The notes under the pieces were generated by a model, which saw only the letters and a program-made list of their open reading frames with translations, made no database searches and was not told where the DNA came from. A DNA stretch of 64,000 nt from Trichodelitschia bisporula (Eukaryota > Ascomycota > Dothideomycetes > Phaeotrichales > Phaeotrichaceae): positions 138,606 to 202,605 of the forward strand of contig ML996709.1 in assembly GCA_010356995.1 (NCBI GenBank). Direction: 5' to 3'. Positions 36,925-47,405 of the stretch are shown here, piece after piece (positions within the stretch are counted from its first letter, which is position 1; the number at the start of each line of letters is the position of its first letter). The position numbers and the translations under genes are program-made.

Positions 36925-39900
36925 GCGGGGAATGTGAAGGCCGAGCTGGTGGCCGAGTCGAACGTCGAGGGGGTTTGCCGGTAGCAGGACCTACCGAGCC
37001 GAGGAGCAGAAGCCGGTTTGCAGTTATTCCCCTCGATGATGGCAACGATAAAAGGCGTCAAGCCGTCCACGTCCGCTTAGAAAATGAAGTGGTGCAGGAT
37101 GTAGCGAAGAGCCTGGCGATTTGCCCAAGGTAGATCATAAGGCCTGTAAAGAAGACATGGTGGAGTTAGAGGCTTTGAAAGTTTGGGATTGTATGCTGGA
37201 CGAGGCTGAGACGAAAGCGTTTGCGGGGCGGCACGGCGTACCGAGCCGAAAGACAGAAGCCGGTTTGCAGTTATTCCCCTCGATAATTACTACGAAAAGA
37301 GCTGTCAACCCGATCGCGTCCGTTAGGGGAGAGAAGCGGTAGAGGATGTAGAGAAAGTTCTACTGATTTACCTAAAGTAGTTTTCGAGCTTTGAAAAGCT
37401 GAAGTGGTGGAGATATAAAGCGAGCAAGTTAGAGTTGTATGCCTAATGGGGTTGGGATGAAATGTAGGTACTTAGCCTCTCGCTCGGCCGAGTCAAATAC
37501 CGAAGGTGCTTGCCGGGCGGCAGCCGAAGAGCAGTACCCGACACGACCAAAATGCCCTCAATAATTACAACGAAAAAAGGTGTCAACCCGACCACGTCTG
37601 TTTGAAAAACGAAGCGGTAGAGGATATAGCGAAGCGCCTAGCGATTTGCCTAAGCTAGATCATAAGGTTTGTCAAGAAGAGCTGGTGGAGCTAGAGGCTT
37701 TGAAAATTTGGGGCTGTATGCCGAAGGAGGTTGGGATAAATGAAGGCACTCGGCCTCCTACTCGGCTGAGTCGAATGCCGAAGATTAGAACCCGATACGG
37801 TCAAATTCCCCTCAATAACTACAACGAAAAAAGGTGTCAACCCGACCACGTCCGTTAGGGAAAAGAAGCGGTGGAATATGTATAGAAGCGTTCGACGATT
37901 TACGGAAGATAAGTCCTAAGTTTTGTAAAGCCGAGATGGTGGAGCTAGAAGTTTTGAAAGTCTAGGGTTGTATACTCAATAAGGTTGAGACGAAAAGAAA
38001 CGTACTCGGTCTCCCGCTCGGGTCGACCTGAATTTCGAAAATGTTTTTGGGGCGGTAAAAGTTATCGAGCCGGAGAGTAGTACCCGGTTGGCCATAATCC
38101 CCTCAATAATTACAACGAAGAAGGATGTCAACCCGACCACGTCCGCTGGCGAAAAGAAGCGGTGAGCGTGTAGAGAAACGCCTGGTCATTCTAGGAATAG
38201 AGTTATAAGATCTGAAAGTTGAGATGGTGGAGCTAGAGGCTTTCAAAGTCTGAGGTAAGTGCCGAACGAGGTTGGGATGAGAGCTAGAAAGGGAGAAGGG
38301 ATGTGCAGCTAAGACTTCGTACATATTTTGCCGGCCACAGGACTTACCGAGCCGAAGAGCAGTACCCGGTTGGCCATATTCCCCTCAATAATTACCTGGA
38401 AAAAAGGTGTCAACCCGACGACGCCTGTTTGAAAAAAGAAGCGGAGGAATGTATATAGAAGCACCTGGCAATCCGCCCAAGGCAGGTTACAATGTTTTAA
38501 AGAAGAGATGGTGGAGCTAGAGGCTTTCAAAGCTTTCGGTATGTGCCGAACGAGGTTGGGATGAAAGCTCAAAGGGGGGAGGGAGCTGTACGGAGCATAT
38601 ATATTGTCGCCAAACGCCGAAGGTGTTTGTCGGCCGCGGGACTTACCAAGCCGAAGAGCAGAACCCGATGCGGTCAAATTCCCCTAAATAATTACAACGC
38701 AAAAAGGCGTCAACCCAACCACATCAGTTTGAAAAAAGAAGCGGTGGAGAGTGTACAGAAGCGCCTGGCGACTCGCCCAAGGTAGGTCATAAAGCTTGTA
38801 AAGGAGAGGTGGTGGAGCTCGAGACTTTAAGAGTTTAGGGTTGTGTCCTGAATGAGGATGGGATGAGAGCTCGAAGGGAAAAGGGGGTATATGACGTGGG
38901 TATGTGGCCGGCTGCCCGGCTTCACGACCTGACTAAGCGACCTGGCTCAGCTTGGACGTCCTGAAAGCGGGTGGCCGAGCCGAACGACGAAGGGGTCTGG
39001 CGGCCGTATAGTTTGCCGACCCGAAGGGCGGAAAAGATCCCCTCAATAATTGCAAGGGAAAAATATGTCAATCCGGCCACGTCCGCTTGGATTGAAAAGA
39101 GGTGAAGGGTATGAGGAAGACCCTGAAAATTCAAAGAAGATAGTCACAATGATTGTAAAGAAGATATGGTGGAGATATAGGCTTTCAAAGTTTTGAAGTT
39201 GTATACCGAGCGAGTTGGGATGAGAGTAAATGGGACGGGGTGTGCGGCTAGCGGTCCCCTCAGTAATTCGGTGACAAAAGAGTGTCAAACCTTCCACGTA
39301 CGTTCGGAAAAAGAAGCGGCGGAGCGTGTACAGAAGCCTTCGGCGATTCGGGGAAGATAGGTCATCAAGTTTATAAAGCGGGGATGGTAGAGCTGCAGGC
39401 CTAGAAAGTGGGAGGTCGCTTACCGGCCACCTAGAACTAGCGTACCGAGCCAGAGGGGCCGAAAAGGATGTCCCAGTTTGGCTAAATTGCCCTCAAAAAT
39501 AAGCAGGGGAAAATGTGTCCAACTAACCACGTCCGTTTGGGAAAAGAACTTATGGAGGCTATAGAAAAGAGCCTGGCGGTACCGGGGAAATACTTTAAGA
39601 TGCTTATGAAGTCGAGATGATGGAGTTATAACCCTAGAAAGTTAGCAGTGTACGCCAATTGAGGTTGGGATGAGAGCGGAGGGGGAAGTTTGTGTACGGC
39701 TTTCGGGGGGGCCGAATGAGGACGTCCCGTTTGACTCGATTACCCCCTCGATAATTATAACGAAAAAAAGGGTCCAACCTTCCACGTCCGTTCGAAAAAT
39801 GAAATGGTAGAGGGTATAGAGAAGAGGCCGGGGATTTAGGGGAGATAGTTCTTAATACTTCTAAAGGCGAGATGGTGGAGTTACAGGCCTGGGAAGTTAG

Positions 39901-40200
39901 TAGGTACACGCCAAATGGGATTGGGATAAGAATAGAGGGGGAAGTTTGTGTACGACTTACCGAGCCGAGGGGCCGAAGGTAATGTACCGGTTTGGCCAGA
40001 TTATCCTCTCAATAATTACAACGAAAAAAAAGTGTCTAACCAACCACGTCAGTTCGAGAAATGAACTAGTGGAGGGTATAGAGAAGAGCCTGGCGATTCA
40101 GGGGAGATAGTTCATGAGGGTTGTAAAGGCGGGATGGTTGAGTTAGAGACCCGGGAAATTGGAGGCTGTGTGTGGAACGAGGTTGGGTGGAGAGGGAGCT
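36925..40200. repeat. diverged tandem array, about twelve units of about 217-357 bp
   Basis: An anchor resembling CCCCTCAATAATTACAACG followed by GTCAACCCGACCACGTCCG recurs at about 37029, 37273, 37553, 37808, 38098, 38379, 38680, 39037, 39254, 39489, 39744 and 40010. Between anchors lie a recurring GAAGCGGTGGAG segment, a GCCTGGCGATT segment and GATGGTGGAGCTAGAGGCTTT-like words. On the minus strand the anchor translates as DV-x-GLTPFFVVIIEGN in several units. That resembles the core of an ankyrin repeat (D-x-x-G-x-TPL-x-x-A-x-x-x-GH). No unit-spanning ORF is preserved, so this is probably a decayed ankyrin-repeat coding array. Confidence 0.85.
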
Positions 40201-40342
40201 CCGAGAGCCTACCTACGCGTCTTTGCGGACCGGGCCGGAGTATGTCTAACCGTGAGAGTATGTTCTCGGCATTGGTATCTATGAGGTATCATCGTACAAT
40301 TACATCCTGGATCGCTCACCCGCTATGGCCTCATCCTATCCC

Positions 40343-42027
40343 TCATCCCTCATCATCACTGAAACCCGTCCACTCCTCCTCATCCACCCTCCCTTCTTCT
40401 GCTTCTTCCTCGACTTGTTCGTTCCAATCGGGAAGATCCCTAACAAACCCACACACAAAAAACCCCATCGTCCCCTCCGCCGTCCCCGCCTCACACCTAA
40501 TACACGCCTCGGCCACCTCGTGCACCCACCCCTTTGCACCCCCCATAACACTCTTCAAACCAACCTCCCCCCCGACCGCCTCAACAACTCCCCTGTCCCC
40601 CCTAACCCCCCACGCCTTCATCCCCTCCACCTGTTCCTCCCTTCTCAGCACACGCCACCTACCCTCTCGCCCGGCATCCGAGATCAGCGAACGAATAACC
40701 ACGGCCTCGTTTTCCGCGCCGTGGATCGAGCATGTGCTATATGTGATCCGCCGACAGGCAGGAAAGCGCATCGCATGCTCGACCATATGCAGCTGAAACG
40801 CCGACAAAGCCGTCAGCCGCTCCTTAAGCGCCGCCTCTTCCGCGCCTACGTCCTCCTTTACCCTCTCCTCTTTCGCCACCTTTCCCATCTTGCCCTTCTT
40901 CGGCGCGCCTTTCGCCGCGCCCTTGACGTCTGCCGGCGCCCGCGGGAAAACACACGCCCCGTCCTCGCGCCCGACTATCCCGCTGCCGCTGCAACTCGGA
41001 TCGAGCAGTATCGCGCCGACATCATCCCATTCCTCATCCCCCGGATCGGCGGCCAGAAAGTCTGCTGGCGCACGCACATCCACCCGCTCATCCGCCTTCG
41101 CCGTCTTCAGCATCTTTGCCAGAATCTTGGAGCGTCCCGCATCCCGCTCAAACGCTACGATCCGGGAAGCTGTGGTGTCGGGGGTGTCGGAGGCAGTGGT
41201 GGAGTCCGATGTGTGGGAGGCATACAGCGCAGCAAGATGCGTCGTTTTATTCCCCGGCGCAGCGCACGCATCCACCACCCTCCCATCCTCGGGCCTTGGG
41301 TCAAGCAGCAGCGCGGGAAAACAACTCGCCTTGTCCTGCAAAATCACATTCCCCCCCCTGTATACCGAGGTCTTCGACACATCGGCGCCCGGGGGCAGGG
41401 CAAGGAGGTCCGGGACGTGTGTATCCCGGTAGTAGACGCAGTCCGTCGGCTTCGCAGAGAGTACGTCTGCTAACGTCGTTTCGGTATAGTTATTGAACGC
41501 GCGGTTGAGCAACTCCTTGGGCGTTGTGGTGAGCGTGTTTACGCGCATCCAGCGCGGATGCGGGAGCGAGCCGTCCGGGGCATGGGCGTCGAGCGCGGCG
41601 GCGAGGGAGGGGAGCGTTGCATGACGGCGGCGGAGGCGGACGCGTGTGAGCTCGGCGGAGAGGCGCGTGCGGTGCGCGGTGATGGCTCGGGCGAGGGGGT
41701 GGGTGCTTGGGCAGGAGAGGCCGCGGGGGCGGAGGAGGAGGTCGTGGGTTAGGGCGAGGGCGAGGGCGGGGGTAAGCTGGGTGGGCGTTAGTCTAGGTTG
41801 TTGTGTGGGGGGGTGGAGGGGCAGACTTTGCGCTCAACGGCCAGGAGGCCGCTTGCCTCGATGACTTCAGCGAGGACTGGGGACCATTTTGTCACGGCGC
41901 TGGCGAGCGCGTAGACATGTGCGGGAGTGTTTTTGATGTTCTTTGCGCTGTAGACGCGGGATTTAAGGGAGCCGCCGGTGTGGTCTTCGTTCGCGAGGAG
42001 GGTTGCGCAGTCGTAGTATAGGGACAT
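40343..42027 (-). CDS. RCM1: 25S rRNA (cytosine-C5) methyltransferase, Rcm1/NSUN5 family
   Basis: Exons 42027-41827 and 41776-40343 give 544 residues. The 50-nt intron has a perfect GACTAAC branch site but an unusual GTCTGC donor. Splicing yields ERK-LTPALALALTHDLLL, as expected for the family. SAM-dependent m5C methyltransferase motifs are clear: DACAAPGNKTTHLA (about residue 235), LLDPSCSGSG with one conserved Cys (about 330), and ITYSTCSIHGAENEAVV with the other (about 427). The TRMRVNTL-type N-terminal block is present as WMRVNTLTTT. A Lys-rich insertion (KGAAKGAPKKGKMGKVAKEE) lies between the Cys motifs, and the C-terminus is acidic. In yeast Rcm1 modifies 25S rRNA in the nucleolus. It is the first of three closely packed minus-strand genes with APC4 and RET2. 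Confidence 0.92.
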
Positions 42028-42189
42028 GGTTTTGCGGAGTGGGATGAGTAGGGATGAGTAGGGATGAGGTTGAGTTTTGATGGACGCGATGCCTTGGTGC
42101 CTTGTGGGTTAGGGTAGTGGGGAGGCACGGGAGGATCACGCATTGGGAGGTTCAAATTCGAGATGCAGATTCAGTTGCCCATTACCAAT

Positions 42190-44784
42190 CTACGTAGTAC
42201 GCCATGTATCAATTCTATCAAAGCGTAAGGTCCGAGGTGTGTCCTCGCCCTTGTCCTTTATCGACAGCATCGTGACGACTTGGTTGTTCTCATCCATCAG
42301 CATCACATAGCGCTTGCCCTTCCGCCCATTGACCTTCATGAAACACACGGTGTCCTCGTTCGTACTTATCCGAGCTTCATGCGTGTACAGCACCGGGTGG
42401 TTGTGGATCTCCCACTCGATGTTGTCGTCAAAGTCCATGATGTCGGGGCCAACGAACGGCTCGCGGAACCGGCACGACATGATGTGGTAACGAGGCTCAT
42501 TGGCTTCCTTGACGAGCACGAGACACTCGTCGTCGTCGATGAAGTCAAGGTCAATGATTTTGGGGCCTCCAGTGCGCCAGATGCCGACTTGCTGGCGGTG
42601 GATGGAGGTGGTGTTTTCGTAGATGTCGGAGTGGACGGTACGGAAAACATGAACTGTGGTGTTAACTTGGTTTCGAGATTTGGGGGTAGCCATACGCTGG
42701 TCGCGGTCATCTTCGGCATTGACGAGCGCGTAGGTCGTCATGTCGCTGCTGCTCTCGAGTTTCTGTTTCATTAGCACCGCTCACCTGCACAGGCACGACA
42801 TACCTCGAAAACCATGCGGATGCGCGACGCCCACGGCCGCCACGCGCCTGTCTTGAGAACGATGGGCTTACCCAGCATACTGCTCTCGCGCTGCCAGGTA
42901 GTGATCTGCCCGACAAGCTTCTGGCTCTCGCGGCTCCACACTTCAAAATGCGTATGCAAGTTCAAGATTCTGTTCTGCCGATCCGGCTCTTCGCCCTTTG
43001 CAATCTCCAGCACCACAGCGCTCACGACATCGTAGTCAGATTTATCCAACTTCTCCAACTTCTCCAACTTCTCGTTAGCCTGGATAAACACATCCATCTT
43101 GCTGTTTCCAAGCTGCTCCAGGTAATTCAGCAGCAACTCGAGATCAAGCGGCTCCGGCTCCGTCATCGGCGGCGTATTCGATGACAGCCGCACAAACTCG
43201 CCGCGGATCCACTTCGCGTAAATCGCGTACTCGGTGCGCTCCTGCGAGACGACGAGCAGCGCGTGGCTGGCGATCAGGCGCATGCAGCGGATGACGTTGG
43301 TGCTGGTTTCGAAGTACTCGAGCGGGACGTTGAAGAACGGGCTGTCGGCGTGGTAGATGGCGAGGCCCTTGAGGCTGTCCAACAGCATCTGGCAGCGGTC
43401 GAGGGCGGGAATCAGCGTATCGCGCAGGAGCTCGGTGACCTTGTTGTAGCCCGTCGTCATGGCGTGATCCCAGCGCTTGAGGTTCTGGGAAAGTTAGTTG
43501 GGTAAAGGCATGTTGGAAAGTCTCACCCTGTCGCCCATGTGCACCACGAGCCACTCCTTCAGCGTCGGACCGCAGTGCCCGGCGCAGGCGAGTTCGTAGA
43601 GCTGTGCGATGAGATCGGCCTCCTCCTTCTCTACGAGGTCTTCCTCCATGTTCTCCTTGAGCCGAGAAGGCAGCTCTTTGGCCGACTTCCAGTAGTAGTT
43701 TAGGGCAAAGAGGGACTCCCGCACGTAGAGAACCAGGGTCTCGAGCTGCGCTGTCTTGCTCTCGATGTGGTGAATGTAGTTACCAGAGTTACGAAGGATG
43801 CCCAGCGTCAAGGGAAACATCAGAGTGCTCAGCTTCCCTTCTTGATTCTTGCCCTCCGACAGAAACCAGTGCGTAGAGGAATAGGGATGCCACGCATGAT
43901 GATGATGTCTGATATCCTTGTTCTTCCACTCATCTGGCAGCTCGACAGCACCTAGGCTGAGCGAGTCGTACAGCACAACACGGAGGCTCCCATCTCCCTG
44001 GCCCCAGATCATCGAGTCCACGGCGTCAAAGTTCAGCGGCTGCTGCGTATGCAACACCATGTCCAAGGCCGCCTGATTACTGAACATTTCCGTAGTCGCA
44101 GAATCCAAGCCCTGCTGGGGACGCAAGATCGCCGGTAGCGCAGGGAGCTTGGGGAACAGGAACGTGACATCCATACGGGCGAGCTTGTCAGGCAGCTCGG
44201 GGTCCATATCCAGAGCAAAGAGGTCCGGCTCGCGATCCAGAAAGTCTTCAATGTCAATGGGTGCCTTGCCAGTAGCCCAGTCCTCAAGAGGTAAGGCCTT
44301 CAGGACATTCACCTCTGCAGACGCCGGGAACGGATGTGCGACATCGTCGCCAGTGCGCGCTTTGAACTTGGGCACGTCGATCGCGTTGATGCCCCAGCCG
44401 ATACAGGTGACTCCGCGCCTGTCCACCGAACCGTCAGCTGCAACCTGGCGGAAGTGTTGCATCACGCTGCCGGTCTCGGCGGCGATGACTTCCACCAGGC
44501 CGTCCGACCACCCCATGACGAGATACTGGCCTAATAATGTCAGTGAAATTCATGACCCGGTGAAGAAAACTACCATTGAATTTCCAGGCCATGCAGGTAA
44601 TCTCGCCTTGCTTGGAGCGGCGGGGAAGCGTGAACGCAGGTTGCCCGTTGAAGCGATACACTGTCATGGAGTGGTCGTGATCCGCGACGGCGACGAGGTC
44701 CATCGCTGGGCAGACGGCGATGGTTTTCGGCGATGGGCAGGGCACCATCTGGAATTGCGCGCGGGGCACGAGGCGTGTCGCCAT
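42190..44784 (-). CDS. APC4: anaphase-promoting complex subunit 4
   Basis: Exons 44784-44574, 44530-43527, 43484-42804 and 42762-42190 give 822 residues. The introns are 43, 42 and 41 nt, all in frame. The N-terminus has the Apc4 WD40 pattern: a hydrophobic block with CPAMDLVAVADHDHSMTVYRFNGQ, GEITCMAWKFNGQYLVMGWSDG rebuilt across intron 1, then VTCIGWG. The middle is the long helical Apc4 domain (LRNSGNYIHHIESKTAQLE...LKEWLVVHMGDR, then NLKRWDHAMTTGYNKV), and the C-terminal beta-rich part ends TLRFDRIDTWRTT. Apc4 is a scaffold of the APC/C ubiquitin ligase in the nucleus. It lies 162 bp from RCM1 and 286 bp from RET2 on the same strand. Confidence 0.93.
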
Positions 44785-45070
44785 TTTGGCGATTACAGGA
44801 TATTGAGACGCTCAGTGCTGATGATGGATGTTGTCAAGGTTGCAGGAGAGAAGATATTTATGTCGGTGGTTGTAAACACAGGGCTGGCGTGGTCGACCAT
44901 CGGACTTGGCATTCGGGGGCACAAGGCGGAGCAGGGGCTCTGCAACATCACGACACCAGGATTGACTTCACATATCCGAAAACACATCAGGCAAAATCAA
45001 GCTATCATTTTTGACAGCGAAGCTCGCTACTCAATCCCATCACTCAGCGCTGCGTACCCGCCCAAACCGT

Positions 45071-46726
45071 CTAGTAGATCTTGTAGTTGTCCGCCCGAGA
45101 CTTGACTTCTTTTGAAAAGTCGACCTCCTCTCCCATTGATACCAGCGTCACCGATTCCACCTACGTGTGTCAGTTTCGTCTCGTCACTAGAAGGAAGAAT
45201 ACTCACATCAACCTCCACAAACGGCCGCGTCTTATTGAAGCGTACTGCCATGGGGAACAACTCCGATTCGTCCGAGGCGTGCGCCTCGAACTCGAAGGAA
45301 CCCGTCGAGTTACTATCGTCCACAGTTCCAATGGTCCAGTCTAAACTGTCGCCCGACACCTCGTAGACGGCGTCGAAGCTGGACACCACCGGCTCGCTCG
45401 TCGCGAACGGAATCGTAACCACCACATCCTTGAGCGGGTCGCCACCTGTCCACTCGTATTCCACCGTGACATTCCACGTGTTGCCGCCCGCATCGTTGAG
45501 CCACACGCTGAAAGTAATGGGCAGATCGTCAACCTCCTTGAGTGCCACCTTCCAGCGCATCGCGGTGATGGACTGGTTGGCAGGGAACGCCTTGCCGCCC
45601 TCGGGGACTTGGATGACTTTCTGGTTCTTGAACATGGTCTTGTCAATGTTCGGGTTCGCCATGAGCTGTGCGCCCCGCGTGTTGCCAACTCCAAGGCGTA
45701 GCTTAACGCCAACGAGCGAGGGATCCGTTATCCGCAGTTGCACCTCGCCCTTAACGTCCAGCGACTCGAGAGTCCCGTCTCTGCTTAGTCGCGCCGAAAT
45801 GGCCTCGACGAGGGCGATGTGGATGGGTTCGCGGTCTGGGACGACAGACTGCGATACGTGTGTGGCGGCCTTGGGTGACGGCGCGGCAGGCACCAGCGGC
45901 GCTGTCTCCTCCGGACCCAGCTCACCACGGATCTGGTCGAAGGCGCTCGTCGTCTTGGACTTCTTGCCTAGCTGCATACCCTTGCCCCGCACTGCCAACG
46001 GCTTCGAGCCCTTCTGTTCGGCCTTGTAGGCATCGTACGTGTCGGGGATGTTCGTGGTTGCCGGAGGCGTGTATGTTGGGTAGGAAGGGGCGCGGGGAGG
46101 GATACCGCGGGTACTGCGAGCCATCTCCTTGCGCTGCATCTCGAGCTGCTTCGCCTTGCGCTTGCGCTCTTCTGTAGCTTCGAGCTCCTTGTTCTAGGGA
46201 AATGTTAGCAGTGGTTGGAAATATGTAAGCCGACGCACTCTGGCAATGATCTCCTGTATCCGCTCCTCATGACTCTCCATTTCCAGGAACGTCTTGATTT
46301 GGCTCAGCGTGAGGTTCTCCCGGTAGCCGAGGGTGACAAGCTCGTCGAAGGCGCCCAGCAGCTCAAACGCATGCTTGACAATCTCGCGCTCGTCGAGAGT
46401 CTTGCAGATGCTGGAGACTACCTGTGCGAAGAGGTGCAAGGAGTCAATATCCTGCAGGATGTTCGAAGCGCGGTTGGTAATCAAGACCAGGAAGAGCTCG
46501 TCGAGCGGTTGGTAGACGTAGCGCACCGCATCGACCTCAACTGTTGTGTGCTGAGTCCCGGAAGCGGCGAGCTTGGGGAATTGTGCGAGAAGCGCCTCAA
46601 TCCGGGACCGTTGCATCTCTACAAATGTCCGAGAGACCACCACCTTGCCCCCGCGGGTGCATACCGAAGCGCTGAGAATCTGGGGGCATTAGCTTCCACC
46701 GCTCAACTAGCGGATGGAAATACCAT
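45071..46726 (-). CDS. RET2: coatomer subunit delta (delta-COP)
   Basis: Exons 46726-46724 (the ATG alone), 46679-46239, 46193-45207 and 45160-45071 give 506 residues, the normal length. After splicing the start reads MILSASVCTRGGKVVVSRTF, matching the longin-like N-terminal domain of delta-COP (residues about 1-140). A charged linker follows (NKELEATEERKRKAKQLEMQ), then Pro-rich sequence and a C-terminal mu-homology domain (residues about 245-506, including GGKAFPANQSITAMRWK). The last exon gives VESVTLVSMGEEVDFSKEVK and ends DNYKIY. Delta-COP is part of the COPI coat in Golgi-to-ER transport. The introns are 44, 45 and 46 nt. The one-codon first exon rests on strong conservation of the next residues. 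Confidence 0.94.
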
Positions 46727-47405
46727 GATGAAGCAAGCCCCTAGGGGTTAGGAGGCGGGCACAATTTGAGGGAGTTCGGCGAGTCACTCCGATAGTCAAT
46801 CTGTCCCTACTCGTTTTCGCACTGTAGGAATTAGCTGTAGTTAGCTATCACCACTCCGTATATTCGTGGCTTCAACGATGGGTGACTGGGGAACAACATT
46901 TCTCCGAGGTACGCGTCAACGCCCTCTAATCACGTGAAATACCCCTCTACCGGAAAAAGGCCAGAAGGGCTTGGCGGAATCATTAGCGTCAGAGCGAGAC
47001 CGTGTCAAAGACGTGCCTTCACCTTCACCCTACTCACCATTACCTGTACCTTCACCTACATCCTGCACCTTCATTTTCACCCCGTACCTTCACCTCACCC
47101 TGCGCCCTGACTTCACCCTACACCTTCAAAATTCCCCCATTCATCACCCTCCTTTCGACATCCCGTACCGAGAGCTCCCTTTTTACGATCAAGTTTGTCT
47201 CGCGAAACGCCTTTCACACTCAGTTCCTCCATCGCGAGCTCTCAACTTCCGTCAAAGAAACCTCCACATGCTCATCTGCCCGCATATCTCCTTTCACACA
47301 ACCCGGATTACTAACATCTAGCTCTCTTCGCGAGCGAATCGCGAGCCAACCGCGTACGACGCGTCCAACTTCACGGCAATCGTCTACAATCGTCACTTGG
47401 CCACG
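46727..47405. promoter_or_regulatory. divergent promoter region RET2 / acidic protein
   Basis: About 680 bp separate two divergently oriented starts. The stretch 47000-47170 is strongly pyrimidine-rich with repeated CCTTCACC-like words, typical of a fungal leader on the plus side. No gene is seen. Confidence 0.45.

Noticed and set aside
36925-40200. CRISPR-like array
   Set aside because: Units are long, diverged throughout, lack short identical repeats with unique spacers, and the genome is eukaryotic.
40325-41473. 382-codon plus-strand ORF opposite RCM1
   Set aside because: Basic, low-information shadow of the methyltransferase, whose catalytic motifs are clear on the minus strand.
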